This document shows positions 1-8,656 of a DNA stretch of 64,000 nucleotides, piece after piece; position 1 is the first letter of the stretch, and the number at the start of each line of letters is the position of its first letter. The translations under genes and the position numbers were made by a program. Location of the stretch: the NCBI GenBank assembly GCA_034429745.1, contig DAOUFY010000014.1:1-64000 (forward strand), written 5' to 3'. Under the pieces are notes generated by a model that saw only the letters and a program-made list of their open reading frames with translations, had not been told where the DNA came from and searched no databases. This DNA is from JBAXBF01 sp034429745. Its GTDB lineage: Bacteria; Chloroflexota; Anaerolineae; Anaerolineales; DRKV01.

Positions 1-1814
1 GTTCCAAAAATGATGCCTAAAGTGGCGATGGAGTTTTCTTTTGCCACAAAACTTGTCAGCAAGGCAACGGAAAGGCGCCAATCTAAGCCAATCCACTTGC
101 CGAATGGTTCGATGAGCATGCCCAATTGAGCCAAAAAGCTTGAATGCAGCTCACCGTAGGGCATAACGGAAAGGAGCCATACTAAAACTGAAAAACCAAG
201 GATAATGGTACCGGCTTTTCTTACGAAAGAAATGGAGCGCTGCCAAACTAGCAGTCCAATTGTGCGCCAATTAGGCAAGTGATAGAGAGGCATTTCCATG
301 ACGAAAGCCGAACGTTCCCCATGAAATAATACTGCATTAAGTATTACTCCGCTGAGCATGAGCATGGATAGGGCTAAAATAATTAGCCCCCAAGAGATGA
401 TAGGAGCATTTTGCCCAAAAAAGGCCGGCGCAAGAAAGGCAACGACTGCCATGCGAGCTGTACATGGAACGAAGGGGGCAATCAAAATCGTCAAAAGGCG
501 CGCTGACCAGGTATCAATCACCCGTGTACCCAATACTGCCGGCACGTTGCAGCCGAAGCCCAAGAACAGCGGCAGAAAGGATTTGCCATGCAGACCCATC
601 ATATGCATAAAATTATCCATCACATAGGCAGCACGCGCCATATATCCTACATCTTCAAGCAAGCCAAATGTAGCAAAAAAGATGATCAGGATAGGGAGAA
701 AGGTAAGCACCGACCCAACTCCACCAATGATGCCATCTAGAATCAAGCCGCGCAGCCAGAATGGCGCGCTTGCTAAAGCTTGGTCGGCAGTATCGCTCAA
801 GAAACTGATCACGTTTGTGTCCAACCATTCTTGAAGAGGAGTGCCAATGGTAAAAGTAAGCCAAAAGACAGCACCTAGCATGAAAGCTAAGATGATAATT
901 CCCCAAAAAGGATGGGAAACCCAGCGATCGAGACGGTTGGTTATGCTGATCTGGCCGGCTTTTGGGCGAATTACCGCAGCACGAACCAAGCGACCTATCC
1001 ACTCATAACGAGCTGAAGCGATAGCAAGCAAGGCATCTTCGTGCTGCTTGAGAATCTGGTGCACTTTATCCCAAGTTTGCGGCGGCAGAACAGCGCGCAT
1101 AGTGCGCACAATTTCGAGATCGCCTTCAAGGAGCTTGACTGCTGCCCACAGCGGCGGATATGGTTGCGGCACTTTATCAGCAATCAGCGCCAATAGATCT
1201 TTGACGACTTGGTGGTGGACGGGATCGAGCTGAGGTAGTCTTACAGCAACTGAATGGGGCTGATTTTTTACGTTTTCTATCTCTTCCAGCAGCCGATCTA
1301 CCCCTAAAGCTCGCGTAGCTGTCATCGGGATCACCGGAACACCGAGAGCTGCTTCCAATACTTTTGGTTCTACCTGAATGCCCTCCTGTTCGGCAACATC
1401 TAGCATGTTCAGCACAACAAGCAAAGGGATTGGCAGACCTACAAGTTCTGATACCAGATATAAGCTGCGCTCTAGTTGAGCCGCACTGACGAGTGCGATG
1501 ACAGCACAGGGATTTTCGCGTAGGATAAACTCACGGGTAATGACTTCTTCGGGAGAATTTGCTGTCAGGCTATATGTGCCCGGCAAATCAACAATACGAT
1601 AGCTTTGTTCATTATAGGTGAAAAATCCTTCGCGCATTTCAACGGTTTTACCGGGCCAATTGCCGACATGTTGATTTAAGCCGGTAAGCAAATTAAACAG
1701 TGTGGATTTGCCCATATTAGGCTGCCCTACTAGAGCAATAAGGTACGGTTCAGTGCTGCATTGCGCTGTTGACGTTAGATTATTCTCTATGGCTGAGTAC
1801 GTGAGTGATTCCAT
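1..1814 (-). CDS. feoB: Ferrous iron transport protein B (3' end cut by window)
   Basis: GTP-gated inner-membrane Fe(II) importer. Reading from the ATG at 1814, 604 codons are open to the window edge, so the C-terminal end is missing. The N-terminal G domain is intact: G1 GQPNMGKS (residues 30-37), the FeoB-typical GNWPGKTVE switch region (51-59), G3 DLPG (76-79) and G4 NMLD (136-139). The membrane core follows, with the family motifs FLGFGCNVPAVLGTR and PFVPCTARM. It starts 8 bp after feoA ends, so the two are co-transcribed from the feo promoter. Regulation is probably by the divergent DtxR-type repressor. The family assignment is secure; only the length is unknown. Confidence 0.96.
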   Translation of the reverse strand, partial: MESLTYSAIENNLTSTAQCSTEPYLIALVGQPNMGKSTLFNLLTGLNQHVGNWPGKTVEMREGFFTYNEQSYRIVDLPGTYSLTANSPEEVITREFILRENPCAVIALVSAAQLERSLYLVSELVGLPIPLLVVLNMLDVAEQEGIQVEPKVLEAALGVPVIPMTATRALGVDRLLEEIENVKNQPHSVAVRLPQLDPVHHQVVKDLLALIADKVPQPYPPLWAAVKLLEGDLEIVRTMRAVLPPQTWDKVHQILKQHEDALLAIASARYEWIGRLVRAAVIRPKAGQISITNRLDRWVSHPFWGIIILAFMLGAVFWLTFTIGTPLQEWLDTNVISFLSDTADQALASAPFWLRGLILDGIIGGVGSVLTFLPILIIFFATFGLLEDVGYMARAAYVMDNFMHMMGLHGKSFLPLFLGFGCNVPAVLGTRVIDTWSARLLTILIAPFVPCTARMAVVAFLAPAFFGQNAPIISWGLIILALSMLMLSGVILNAVLFHGERSAFVMEMPLYHLPNWRTIGLLVWQRSISFVRKAGTIILGFSVLVWLLSVMPYGELHSSFLAQLGMLIEPFGKWIGLDWRLSVALLTSFVAKENSIATLGIIFG

Positions 1815-1822
1815 ATAGATAA

Positions 1823-2119
1823 CTATTTAGACTCCTTGCGAGAGACTAAAATTTTTGAAGCTTCTCCTCTGCCTAAGGCGACACAAGTTTCTCGCACACA
1901 TACCATCAACGGACCGCGATGAAAATTTTGAAGCATCTCAATTTCTGCCCCTGGTGTAAAACCCAAAGAGGTTAATCGCGACAGCATTCCCCAGTGAGCT
2001 TCAATACTTTCAATAATGCCGCGTTCCCCACTATTCAACGCAGAAAGAGGGACAACTCCATCTTTAGCTGAGTGGGGATGGAAATGATGCCGCGGATGGT
2101 GATGGTGAAATAATCTCAT
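1823..2119 (-). CDS. feoA: FeoA family protein with His-rich N-terminus
   Basis: Small cytoplasmic SH3-like protein that assists FeoB, 98 aa. The FeoA core spans about residues 22-95 (PLSALNSGERGIIESI, LTSLGFTPGAEIEML, ETCVALGRGEASKILV). The start at 2119 is preceded on the minus strand by AGGAG five bases away. Unusually, residues 5-16 hold eight histidines (HHHHPRHHFHPH), which standard FeoA proteins lack. A metal-binding or iron-sensing role for this tail is my inference. It is the first gene of the feoAB operon and lies just downstream of a palindrome that probably binds the DtxR-family regulator encoded on the other strand. Confidence 0.93.
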   Translation of the reverse strand: MRLFHHHHPRHHFHPHSAKDGVVPLSALNSGERGIIESIEAHWGMLSRLTSLGFTPGAEIEMLQNFHRGPLMVCVRETCVALGRGEASKILVSRKESK

Positions 2120-2133
2120 AGATGCTCCTAATT

Positions 2134-2151
2134 AATTAGCATAGGCTAATT
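2134..2151. promoter_or_regulatory. Palindromic operator, probable DtxR/IdeR-type box
   Basis: Perfect inverted repeat AATTAGC-ATAG-GCTAATT (7-base arms, 4-base centre). It lies just downstream of the feoAB -10 hexamer, where a bound repressor would block transcription. The arms resemble the TTAGG/CCTAA style of DtxR-family boxes, and a DtxR-family gene starts 67 bp away. Binding by that protein is inferred, not shown. Confidence 0.7.
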
Positions 2152-2162
2152 TTATATTTAGC

Positions 2163-2191
2163 ATTATAATATAAGCAATCTGCTTTGTCAA
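2163..2191 (-). promoter_or_regulatory. Consensus sigma-70 promoter of feoAB
   Basis: On the minus strand there is TTGACA (2191-2186), a 17-base spacer and TATAAT (2168-2163), a perfect match to both consensus hexamers. Transcription would begin near 2156, inside or next to the palindrome at 2134-2151. Confidence 0.85.
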
Positions 2192-2217
2192 CCGTTCATT
2201 GGCTTGGGAGATAAACT

Positions 2218-2892
2218 ATGGAAAATAAAAGAATAAGCCCAACCATTGAGAATTATTTATGTGTGCTATATATATTAGAAAGAGATGGCGAGCCTATTAT
2301 AGGTATTCAGTTAGCCGAATTATTTGGTGTTTCTCCACCCACAGTAACAAACACGTTGAAACGAATGCTGCGGGATAATTTGCTCATTGAAGATGAAAAT
2401 GGACTGCGCTTAAGCGAAAAAGGTTTAGAAATAGCCTGCACGGTAATGCGCCGTCACATGTTGAGTGAATGGATGCTCAGCCGTATGCTCTCTTGGTCGC
2501 AAGTACATGAGGAAGCCCATGAGATGGAACACGCCATTTCCGAGAAAGTAGAAGCTGCCTTATTGGAAGAGCTTAATCAGCCAACGTTTTGTCCGCATGG
2601 AAATCCATTGCCAGGTTATGAGAATGAAGCGGCTCATTGGCTGCCGCTTACCAAAATTGCGGTTGGAGAACAGGTGATTATTCGCCGCATTCACGAGTTG
2701 GCGGAAGAACAGCCGGGCTTGCTTGCTTTTTTAGAAGAGAACGGACTACTGCTTGGCAAGGAAATATCTGTTCAATCGGTGCTGCCTTTCAACCAAACTA
2801 TTACCATTAGTACAGGAGAACGCGAGGTAACCCTAGGTTATGCACCTGCAAAATATATTTTTGTGGAGCGGAGTATTTCTAATCCTAAATAA
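2218..2892 (+). CDS. DtxR-family metal-dependent transcriptional regulator
   Basis: Iron- or manganese-responsive repressor, 224 aa. The N-terminal winged helix (about 5-70) carries SPTIENYLCVLYIL and VSPPTVTNTLKRM. The dimerisation and metal domain (about 75-140) has HEEAHEMEHAISEKVE followed by CPHGNPLPG. At the place of Cys102 in DtxR this protein has His, while the Glu-His pair (E105/H106 equivalents) is kept. The C-terminal SH3/FeoA-like domain (about 145-220) is present, so this is the long IdeR-type form and not the short MntR form. The start is preceded by GGGAG. Divergence from feoAB and the palindrome between them indicate that it controls iron uptake. Metal specificity cannot be read from sequence alone. 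Confidence 0.9.
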   Translation: MENKRISPTIENYLCVLYILERDGEPIIGIQLAELFGVSPPTVTNTLKRMLRDNLLIEDENGLRLSEKGLEIACTVMRRHMLSEWMLSRMLSWSQVHEEAHEMEHAISEKVEAALLEELNQPTFCPHGNPLPGYENEAAHWLPLTKIAVGEQVIIRRIHELAEEQPGLLAFLEENGLLLGKEISVQSVLPFNQTITISTGEREVTLGYAPAKYIFVERSISNPK

Positions 2893-3028
2893 TACCTTTA
2901 TCATTGCAGATCTATTGCTCATGTCCTATTATTAATTTGAGCGGTGTTAAAGAATTAGAGGACTGAAGCAATTATTACGGCAGTAACGAACGAAAAAGCT
3001 TGTCCACCCTTTTTAAAAATTTTGTCTC

Positions 3029-3550
3029 ATGCAATCAAATCATTCACTCATCCAAACTCAGTTTGAGGAGATATTTCGCGAACATTGGGCACGGATTAAC
3101 CGTCTCTTAGTGCGTTTGCTTGATGATGAAGCTGAAGCTGAGGATTTAACGTTAGATGTATTTATACGTCTTTACAATAATGCCAGTAAATGGAAGGATG
3201 AGATAAACATTGGGGGTTGGCTGACAACAACAGCAGTTCACTTGGGATTAAATGCCATTCGCAGCCGAAAAAGACGTCAAGGATATGAATTTGCTTCAGG
3301 AATGCAGTGGCTGGAAGAAAACGGGCAAATTCGCCCTTTAGAAGAAATCATTCGTCAGGAAAATTGTCAACAAGTCCGCGCTGCACTAGCGAAGATGGAT
3401 CAACGGCAAGCTCAACTGCTACTCTTGCGCTACTCGGGCTATTCTTATAAAGAAATCGCTCAATTGATGGGAGTAGCGTCTTCATCGGTAGGTTCTCTTT
3501 TAACCCGAGCTGAAAAGATCTTTTTAGAAAAGATGAAACAGCTTGAATAA
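3029..3550 (+). CDS. RNA polymerase sigma factor, ECF (sigma-70) family
   Basis: Extracytoplasmic-function sigma factor, 173 aa. Region 2 covers about residues 12-80 (FREHWARINRLLVRLLDDEAEAEDLTLDVF, read in parts), with AEAEDLTLDVFIRLY as the 2.2 core. Region 4 covers about 110-165, with a helix-turn-helix (YSYKEIAQLMGVASSSVGSLLTRAEK). No convincing Shine-Dalgarno sequence precedes the ATG at 3029. The gene is followed 10 bp later by a membrane anti-sigma factor and then by an ABC-2 exporter pair, giving a four-gene envelope-stress-like unit. The inducing signal is unknown. Confidence 0.9.
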   Translation: MQSNHSLIQTQFEEIFREHWARINRLLVRLLDDEAEAEDLTLDVFIRLYNNASKWKDEINIGGWLTTTAVHLGLNAIRSRKRRQGYEFASGMQWLEENGQIRPLEEIIRQENCQQVRAALAKMDQRQAQLLLLRYSGYSYKEIAQLMGVASSSVGSLLTRAEKIFLEKMKQLE

Positions 3551-3560
3551 GGAGGGGATA

Positions 3561-4763
3561 ATGTACCACATTAATGAAAATCAACTGAAAGCTTTTGTTG
3601 ATGGGGAAGAAATTGAGGGCATGACCCAAGATGAATTGGAGAGGCACTTGTTGCAGTGTCAGAAGTGTAAAGTAAAAGAAGAAGAATTACAAGCCCAAAA
3701 GGTTGAGGTGCAGAAACGGCTTGAGTTCTTTGCATCGCCAAGAAAAGAAGTGGCTGTAGCTTCTCCCCAAGTTGTCCGCAAGGCATATGCGGATTTTATG
3801 AGAAAAATATCTGATCAACAGGAGGAATCGAAAATGACAATATGGCTTAAACCCCAATTCCGGGCAGTCGGGATAGCAACATTGATTATTGTGGCTTTAA
3901 TACTTTTCCTAAGTTTTCCTTCAGGGAAAAGCTGGGCAGGCCAATTTTTAGGAATATTTCGGGTGCAGCAGGTAAAGTTTGTCGAACTGGAAACGAATGT
4001 TTTAGAAGAAATCAGTGGGAATTCTACCCTAAACCAGCGATTAGGAGAAATAATATCCAGTTCTATTACTGTACTGCGCGAACCTGAGGAACCCCAGGAA
4101 GTAGCGGATGCTCAAACAGCCAGTCAATTGGTTGGTTATCCAATTCGACTGCCTACCAAGGCTGCTGCAACGCCAAGCATAGTTGTGAACGGTGGAACCG
4201 CCTTTGAAATGGTTATTGACCGAGAACGAGTGCAAGCTTTTCTGGAAGAAGTTGGCCGCGGAGATTTGGTGCTGCCGCAATCTCTTAACGGAGCGGTGGT
4301 AAATGTGGATATTCCTCGAGGGGTCAGTGCATTATATGGGGAATGTCCGTCGGTCAAGAAAAGTGATGATGAGCAAAGCCCTGAAGAAAAAAGGCGTGTG
4401 AATTATCCCAACTGTATAATTTTTAGCATCTTTGCTTCTCCTACAGTAACCACTCCGCCGGACCTTGATCTTGCTCAACTCGTTCAGCTAGGGTTGGAAT
4501 TCTCCGGGTGGACAACTGAAGATGCCCAATCATTCACTCAGCAAATAGACTGGACATCCACGCTCGTTATTCCGATTCCGAAACGCGATGCACACCTAGA
4601 GCAATTATCTGTGGATGGAGTTATTGGCTCCTTGATTCTCCAAGAGACAGGCTATATACCGCGCTATGCATTAATTTGGACGAAAGATGGTATAGTTTAT
4701 GCCATGCATGGCTGGGGAATTGATCCAAGTCAGGCGATTGACATGGCAAACAGCTTACCCTAA
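3561..4763 (+). CDS. Membrane-bound zinc-containing anti-sigma factor
   Basis: Probable antagonist of the ECF sigma factor just upstream, 400 aa. I chose the ATG at 3561 because GGAGGGG sits directly before it; an in-frame TTG at 3543 would overlap the sigma gene and has no ribosome site. The cytoplasmic part has the anti-sigma zinc motif H29-x3-C33-x2-C36. One membrane segment follows (about 101-119, ATLIIVALILFLSF). A large outer region of about 280 residues ends in a segment resembling DUF4367 sensor domains (IWTKDGIVYAMHGWGI). Ligand binding or damage to this outer part probably releases the sigma factor; this is inferred from family behaviour. Confidence 0.82.
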   Translation: MYHINENQLKAFVDGEEIEGMTQDELERHLLQCQKCKVKEEELQAQKVEVQKRLEFFASPRKEVAVASPQVVRKAYADFMRKISDQQEESKMTIWLKPQFRAVGIATLIIVALILFLSFPSGKSWAGQFLGIFRVQQVKFVELETNVLEEISGNSTLNQRLGEIISSSITVLREPEEPQEVADAQTASQLVGYPIRLPTKAAATPSIVVNGGTAFEMVIDRERVQAFLEEVGRGDLVLPQSLNGAVVNVDIPRGVSALYGECPSVKKSDDEQSPEEKRRVNYPNCIIFSIFASPTVTTPPDLDLAQLVQLGLEFSGWTTEDAQSFTQQIDWTSTLVIPIPKRDAHLEQLSVDGVIGSLILQETGYIPRYALIWTKDGIVYAMHGWGIDPSQAIDMANSLP

Positions 4764-4780
4764 GGATAAATATATTCTTT

Positions 4781-5716
4781 ATGGATAATCCTAACTACGC
4801 TATCGAAACACAAGGATTGAGAAAGGTCTATGAAAGCACTGTAGCTGTCAAAAACCTTACCTTGCAAGTGGAGCAAGGTGAGGTTTTTGGCTTTTTAGGT
4901 GCTAATGGAGCGGGGAAAACAACCGCTATCAAGATGTTTCTAGGACTGATTAAACCCACCGCCGGCTATGCTAAGATTTTAGGTGCAGAACTCAACGACG
5001 CTGTTCAAGTACGCGCGGTGCGGATGAAGATTGGTTTTTTGCCGGAACATTTCCGATTTCATGATTGGCTTACAGGTGAAGAATTTCTAACCCTCCACGG
5101 GCGTCTTTATGGGATGGACCCCTTATTGTTAAATAAACGTATTGCAGAGTTATTGGATTTGGTGGAGTTGGTATCTTCAAGAAAGAAACTGCTGCGCAAT
5201 TATTCTAAAGGCATGCTGCAGCGAATTGGAATTGCCCAAGCCTTGCTTAATCATCCAAAACTCGTTATTTTGGATGAACCCACCTCTGGTTTAGACCCAT
5301 TAGGAAGACGGTTAGTACGTGATATATTAAGTGATTTAGGCAATAGAGGTACTAGCGTCTTTTTAAATTCTCATATTCTCAGTGAGGTAGAAATCACTTG
5401 CCGAAGAGTGGCCTTTATTAAACGAGGAGAAGTAAAGCAAATTATCAAATTGGAGGATTTGGAGAAAACACACTCCACACTAGTCATAAATGTCAGCAAT
5501 TTTCCGATATCCTTGCTTAAGGAGCTTCACTATTGGGCGAAAGAGGTTGTTTTTGAAGGTGAGTTGTTAACGCTGCAAGCGGTTCAAAAAGAAGAAATTC
5601 CCGCTATTGTCAATTTTCTTGTTCAGCAAGGGGTATCAATTCATGCTGTATTGCCTCAAAAACCAAATTTAGAGGAGTTGTTTATTCAAATTGTGGGAAA
5701 GGAAGACACAGTATGA
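4781..5716 (+). CDS. ABC transporter ATP-binding protein (ABC-2 type)
   Basis: ATPase subunit of an exporter, 311 aa. The Walker A motif GANGAGKTT is at residues 40-48. The signature is degenerate (YSKGMLQR), Walker B is LVILDEPTSGLDP, and the switch His lies in LNSHILSEVE. The C-terminal extension of about 90 residues is typical of CcmA/NatA-like exporters of the ABC-2 group. The stop overlaps the ATG of the permease by 4 bp (ATGA), so the two are translationally coupled. The location behind an ECF/anti-sigma pair suggests stress-induced export of a lipid, peptide or antibiotic, but the substrate cannot be named. Confidence 0.92.
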   Translation: MDNPNYAIETQGLRKVYESTVAVKNLTLQVEQGEVFGFLGANGAGKTTAIKMFLGLIKPTAGYAKILGAELNDAVQVRAVRMKIGFLPEHFRFHDWLTGEEFLTLHGRLYGMDPLLLNKRIAELLDLVELVSSRKKLLRNYSKGMLQRIGIAQALLNHPKLVILDEPTSGLDPLGRRLVRDILSDLGNRGTSVFLNSHILSEVEITCRRVAFIKRGEVKQIIKLEDLEKTHSTLVINVSNFPISLLKELHYWAKEVVFEGELLTLQAVQKEEIPAIVNFLVQQGVSIHAVLPQKPNLEELFIQIVGKEDTV

Positions 5717-6558
5717 AGGCAATCATGATCATTGCTCAATTAACCTTTCGGGAAGCTATGCGACGGCGAGTTATTCTTACTGCGGTCATTGTGGGTTTAC
5801 TTTTTCTTATCTTGTTTAGTGTTGGGTTTGGGTTGCTCAATCAAGAAATGGCAAGAACCTCTTCAAAAGATATGTTTGGTGTGATTGCACTTAAGGAAAC
5901 ACATAACTTTCTTCATTTGGCAGGGCTGTACACCGTTCATTTCCTGTGCATAGCAACCGCTGCACTTCTAGCAGCAGATACACTGGCAGGAGAGATCTCC
6001 ACTGGTACGATACAACTGCTCGCAACTAAACCCATATCGCGTGAAAGCATTGTGCTGGGCAAATGGTTGGGTTTTGCTCTTTTATTAGCTGCCTATCTCC
6101 TTTTTATTGCCGGGGGAGTTATGTTGAGCGTTTGGCTTCAGTCTGGATATGTTGCCGCGCGCATTGCATCGGGAATAGGATTGATGTATATGGAGAGCTT
6201 GCTTATGATGAGTACTACCCTTTTTCTCAGCAGCCGTCTAACAGCCCTTGCAAGCGGTGCGACAATTTTTGGGTTGTATGGATTGGCATTTATTGGCGGT
6301 TGGGTAGAGCAATTTGGCTCTTTTGTCCAATCTGAAACAGCTGTACAAGTGGGTATCATATCTAGTCTTGTTTATCCTACTGAAGCTCTTTGGCGTAGGG
6401 CAGCCTATGAGATGCAATCTCCATTAAGTGGGGTAGTAGGGATAACACCCTTTGTAACTATTTCAATTCCCAGCAATGCGATGGTGGTCTACGCACTTTT
6501 CTATATGGCACTGATGATAGCTCTTGCACTTCACCAATTCAATCAACGAGATTTGTAA
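5713..6558 (+). CDS. ABC-2 type transporter permease
   Basis: Membrane partner of the preceding ATPase, 281 aa, with about six hydrophobic segments. The first is at about residues 20-42 (VILTAVIVGLLFLILFSVGF). The motif around LAGEISTGTIQLLATKPISR (about 91-110) is the conserved cytoplasmic coupling segment of ABC-2 permeases of the NosY/YhaP kind. It overlaps the ATPase gene by 4 bp and is the last gene of the ECF unit. No terminator-like hairpin is evident after it; the next gene has its own promoter. Confidence 0.88.
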   Translation: MKAIMIIAQLTFREAMRRRVILTAVIVGLLFLILFSVGFGLLNQEMARTSSKDMFGVIALKETHNFLHLAGLYTVHFLCIATAALLAADTLAGEISTGTIQLLATKPISRESIVLGKWLGFALLLAAYLLFIAGGVMLSVWLQSGYVAARIASGIGLMYMESLLMMSTTLFLSSRLTALASGATIFGLYGLAFIGGWVEQFGSFVQSETAVQVGIISSLVYPTEALWRRAAYEMQSPLSGVVGITPFVTISIPSNAMVVYALFYMALMIALALHQFNQRDL

Positions 6559-6663
6559 AATGCTCATTTGCTGAATTTTCACCATAATAGCTTAATCAGT
6601 ACTTTATCCCTCATGTTTAGGCGACAATGATCTTTTCCCTTGCAGCCGTCAAATTTTCTGTTC

Positions 6664-6692
6664 TTGACAGGCTGGTCTTTTGCGGATATGAT
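6664..6692 (+). promoter_or_regulatory. Consensus sigma-70 promoter of prfA-prmC
   Basis: TTGACA (6664-6669), a 17-base spacer and TATGAT (6687-6692), 31 bases before the prfA start codon. It matches all six -35 bases and five of six -10 bases. Confidence 0.75.
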
Positions 6693-6723
6693 TTTGGGAA
6701 AAGCAGTGAGTTGGAAATGAGGT

Positions 6724-7791
6724 ATGCTGGAAAAGTTATTAGCCATTGAACAACGCTACGAAGATATCAATCAACAGCTTATAGAAGCTGGGGAAGATTA
6801 TCAGCGCGCGGCTGAGTTAAACAAAGAAAGAGCTGATCTGGAGCCGTTGGTTGAGAAGATTCGCGAGTATAAAAATGCACTCCAAAGGCTGGAAGAAGCG
6901 CGTTTGCTTCAGGTCAACGAAGATGAAGAAGAAATCCGCGAATTGGCAGAAGCGGAAATTGATGAGCTTGTTCCTTTAATTGAAAAATTAGAAAAAGAGA
7001 TTCGTACCATGCTGCTCCCTAAGGACCCGCGCGATGAGCGCAACGTGATTATGGAAATTAGGGCGGGTACCGGCGGTGAGGAAGCAGCTCTTTTTGCTGC
7101 GGATTTATTTCGCATGTACACGCGCTATGCTGAGGGACGCGGTTGGAAAGTAGAAGTGCTGTCGGCGAATGAGACCGGCATCGGCGGTTATAAAGAAATC
7201 ATCTTTATGATTAAGGGCAAGGGCGCTTATTCACGGCTCAAATATGAAACGGGTGTACATCGCGTACAACGCGTTCCGACTACTGAAGCCTCGGGGAGGA
7301 TTCACACTTCCGCAGCAACGGTTGCCGTATTGGCAGAAGTGGATGATGTGGAGATTGAAATTTCGGAAAATGACTTGCGAATTGATGTTTATCGCTCGGC
7401 TGGTGCCGGCGGGCAGAACGTGCAAAAAAATGCCACGGCGGTTCGCATTACTCACATTCCAACCGGCATTGTTGTTGCGTGTCAGGATGAACGATCTCAG
7501 TTGCAGAATCGCTTGCGGGCAATGAGCATCTTGCGGGCGCGCTTGTATGAAATTGAAGAGGAAAAGCGACGCAGTGAGCTTGAATCTACCCGCCGTTCTC
7601 AAATTGGCAGCGGCGATCGATCTGAAAAGATCCGTACCTATAATTACCCTCAATCGCGGGTTACAGATCACCGCATTAACCTTTCCTCTTATAACCTGCC
7701 GGCGGTTATGGAAGGTGAGTTGGATTTCTTTATTGATGAGTTGATAACCCACTCTGAAGCAGAACGTTTAGCAGTCGCCGAAGGTGGATGA
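6724..7791 (+). CDS. prfA: Peptide chain release factor 1
   Basis: Class I release factor that reads UAA and UAG stop codons and triggers peptide release, 355 aa. The peptidyl-tRNA hydrolysis motif is present in [11 protein letters not shown] (GGQ). The codon-recognition loop reads [14 protein letters not shown], i.e. the PxT form of RF1 and not the SPF form of RF2. The full-length N-terminal coiled domain precedes it, with many Glu, Lys and Arg residues. GAGG lies very close to the start codon (about two bases), and no better in-frame start is visible. It is followed 14 bp later by prmC, whose product methylates the GGQ glutamine. That pairing is common in bacteria. Confidence 0.96.
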   Translation: MLEKLLAIEQRYEDINQQLIEAGEDYQRAAELNKERADLEPLVEKIREYKNALQRLEEARLLQVNEDEEEIRELAEAEIDELVPLIEKLEKEIRTMLLPKDPRDERNVIMEIRAGTGGEEAALFAADLFRMYTRYAEGRGWKVEVLSANETGIGGYKEIIFMIKGKGAYSRLKYETGVHRVQRVPTTEASGRIHTSAATVAVLAEVDDVEIEISENDLRIDVYRSAGAGGQNVQKNATAVRITHIPTGIVVACQDERSQLQNRLRAMSILRARLYEIEEEKRRSELESTRRSQIGSGDRSEKIRTYNYPQSRVTDHRINLSSYNLPAVMEGELDFFIDELITHSEAERLAVAEGG

Positions 7792-7805
7792 TTGTTTTTT
7801 AGTCG

Positions 7806-8651
7806 GTGCAGATAAAAGATTTTTTGAAATATGCAATCCAAGAACTTGAGCCCTTTACAGATACTGCTCACATTGAGGTTCAAGTTATCTTGGCTCATTT
7901 GCTGAACAAGGACCGTACCTGGGTGCTTGCCCATCCTGAATGGGAAATCAGTTCACCTGAGCTTGAAGCAGCCGAAGAAGCATTGCAAAAATTGATTTGC
8001 AAAGTTCCGTTAGCCTACCTAATAGGTGAACGCGAGTTTTTTGGCTTGCCTTTTTGGGTTGATGAGAGCGTACTGATACCTCGTCCAGAAACAGAACTTT
8101 TGGTGGAATATGCGCTAGATTGGCTGAAGAGATATTCTCAGGCAAAAGCAGTGCTTGATGTTGGAACAGGCAGCGGATGTATTGCGGTGAGCTTGGCATA
8201 TCATCAGCCGCGGGTAAGAGTAGTGGGTGTGGATATCTCATGGAGTGCTCTTCAGGTAGCGCGCCGCAATAGTCAAAGACACAAGGTTTCGGCAGTGATT
8301 AAATGGCTGCAGAGTGATTTGTGCCAGCCTCTGATTAATCCAAGTGGTTCAGGGATTTTTGACTTAATATGTGCAAATCTGCCTTATGTACCCACAGACG
8401 AAGTAAAGCAGTGTGTTAGCGAACCTCAGCTTGCTTTAAATGGGGGAAGCGATGGACTAGCAATAATCCGGCGCTTTTTACCTCAAGCAGCAAAACTCCT
8501 TAAGTCGCATGGCCTTTTGCTGCTTGAAATTGGAGCTGATCAAAGCATTGAAGTGGAAAAGCTAGTCTTGTCACGGCTGCCGCAGGCAGCGGTTACGTTT
8601 ATTAGTGATTTGGCAGGAATAAAGCGCGTTTGTGCCGTACAGATCAATTGA
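7806..8651 (+). CDS. prmC: Release factor glutamine methyltransferase
   Basis: SAM-dependent enzyme that N5-methylates the glutamine of the GGQ motif in release factors, 281 aa. The N-terminal helical domain (about 1-85) is followed by a Rossmann methyltransferase core with the SAM-binding motif VLDVGTGSGCIAVSLA (about 113-128). The glutamine-binding motif, usually NPPY, reads NLPY here (CANLPYVP). The first Pro is therefore replaced, and I believe this variant occurs in related phyla. The start is GTG at 7806 with no clear ribosome site. It lies directly after prfA, its substrate gene, which supports the call. Confidence 0.92.
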   Translation: MQIKDFLKYAIQELEPFTDTAHIEVQVILAHLLNKDRTWVLAHPEWEISSPELEAAEEALQKLICKVPLAYLIGEREFFGLPFWVDESVLIPRPETELLVEYALDWLKRYSQAKAVLDVGTGSGCIAVSLAYHQPRVRVVGVDISWSALQVARRNSQRHKVSAVIKWLQSDLCQPLINPSGSGIFDLICANLPYVPTDEVKQCVSEPQLALNGGSDGLAIIRRFLPQAAKLLKSHGLLLLEIGADQSIEVEKLVLSRLPQAAVTFISDLAGIKRVCAVQIN

Positions 8652-8656
8652 TGTGT

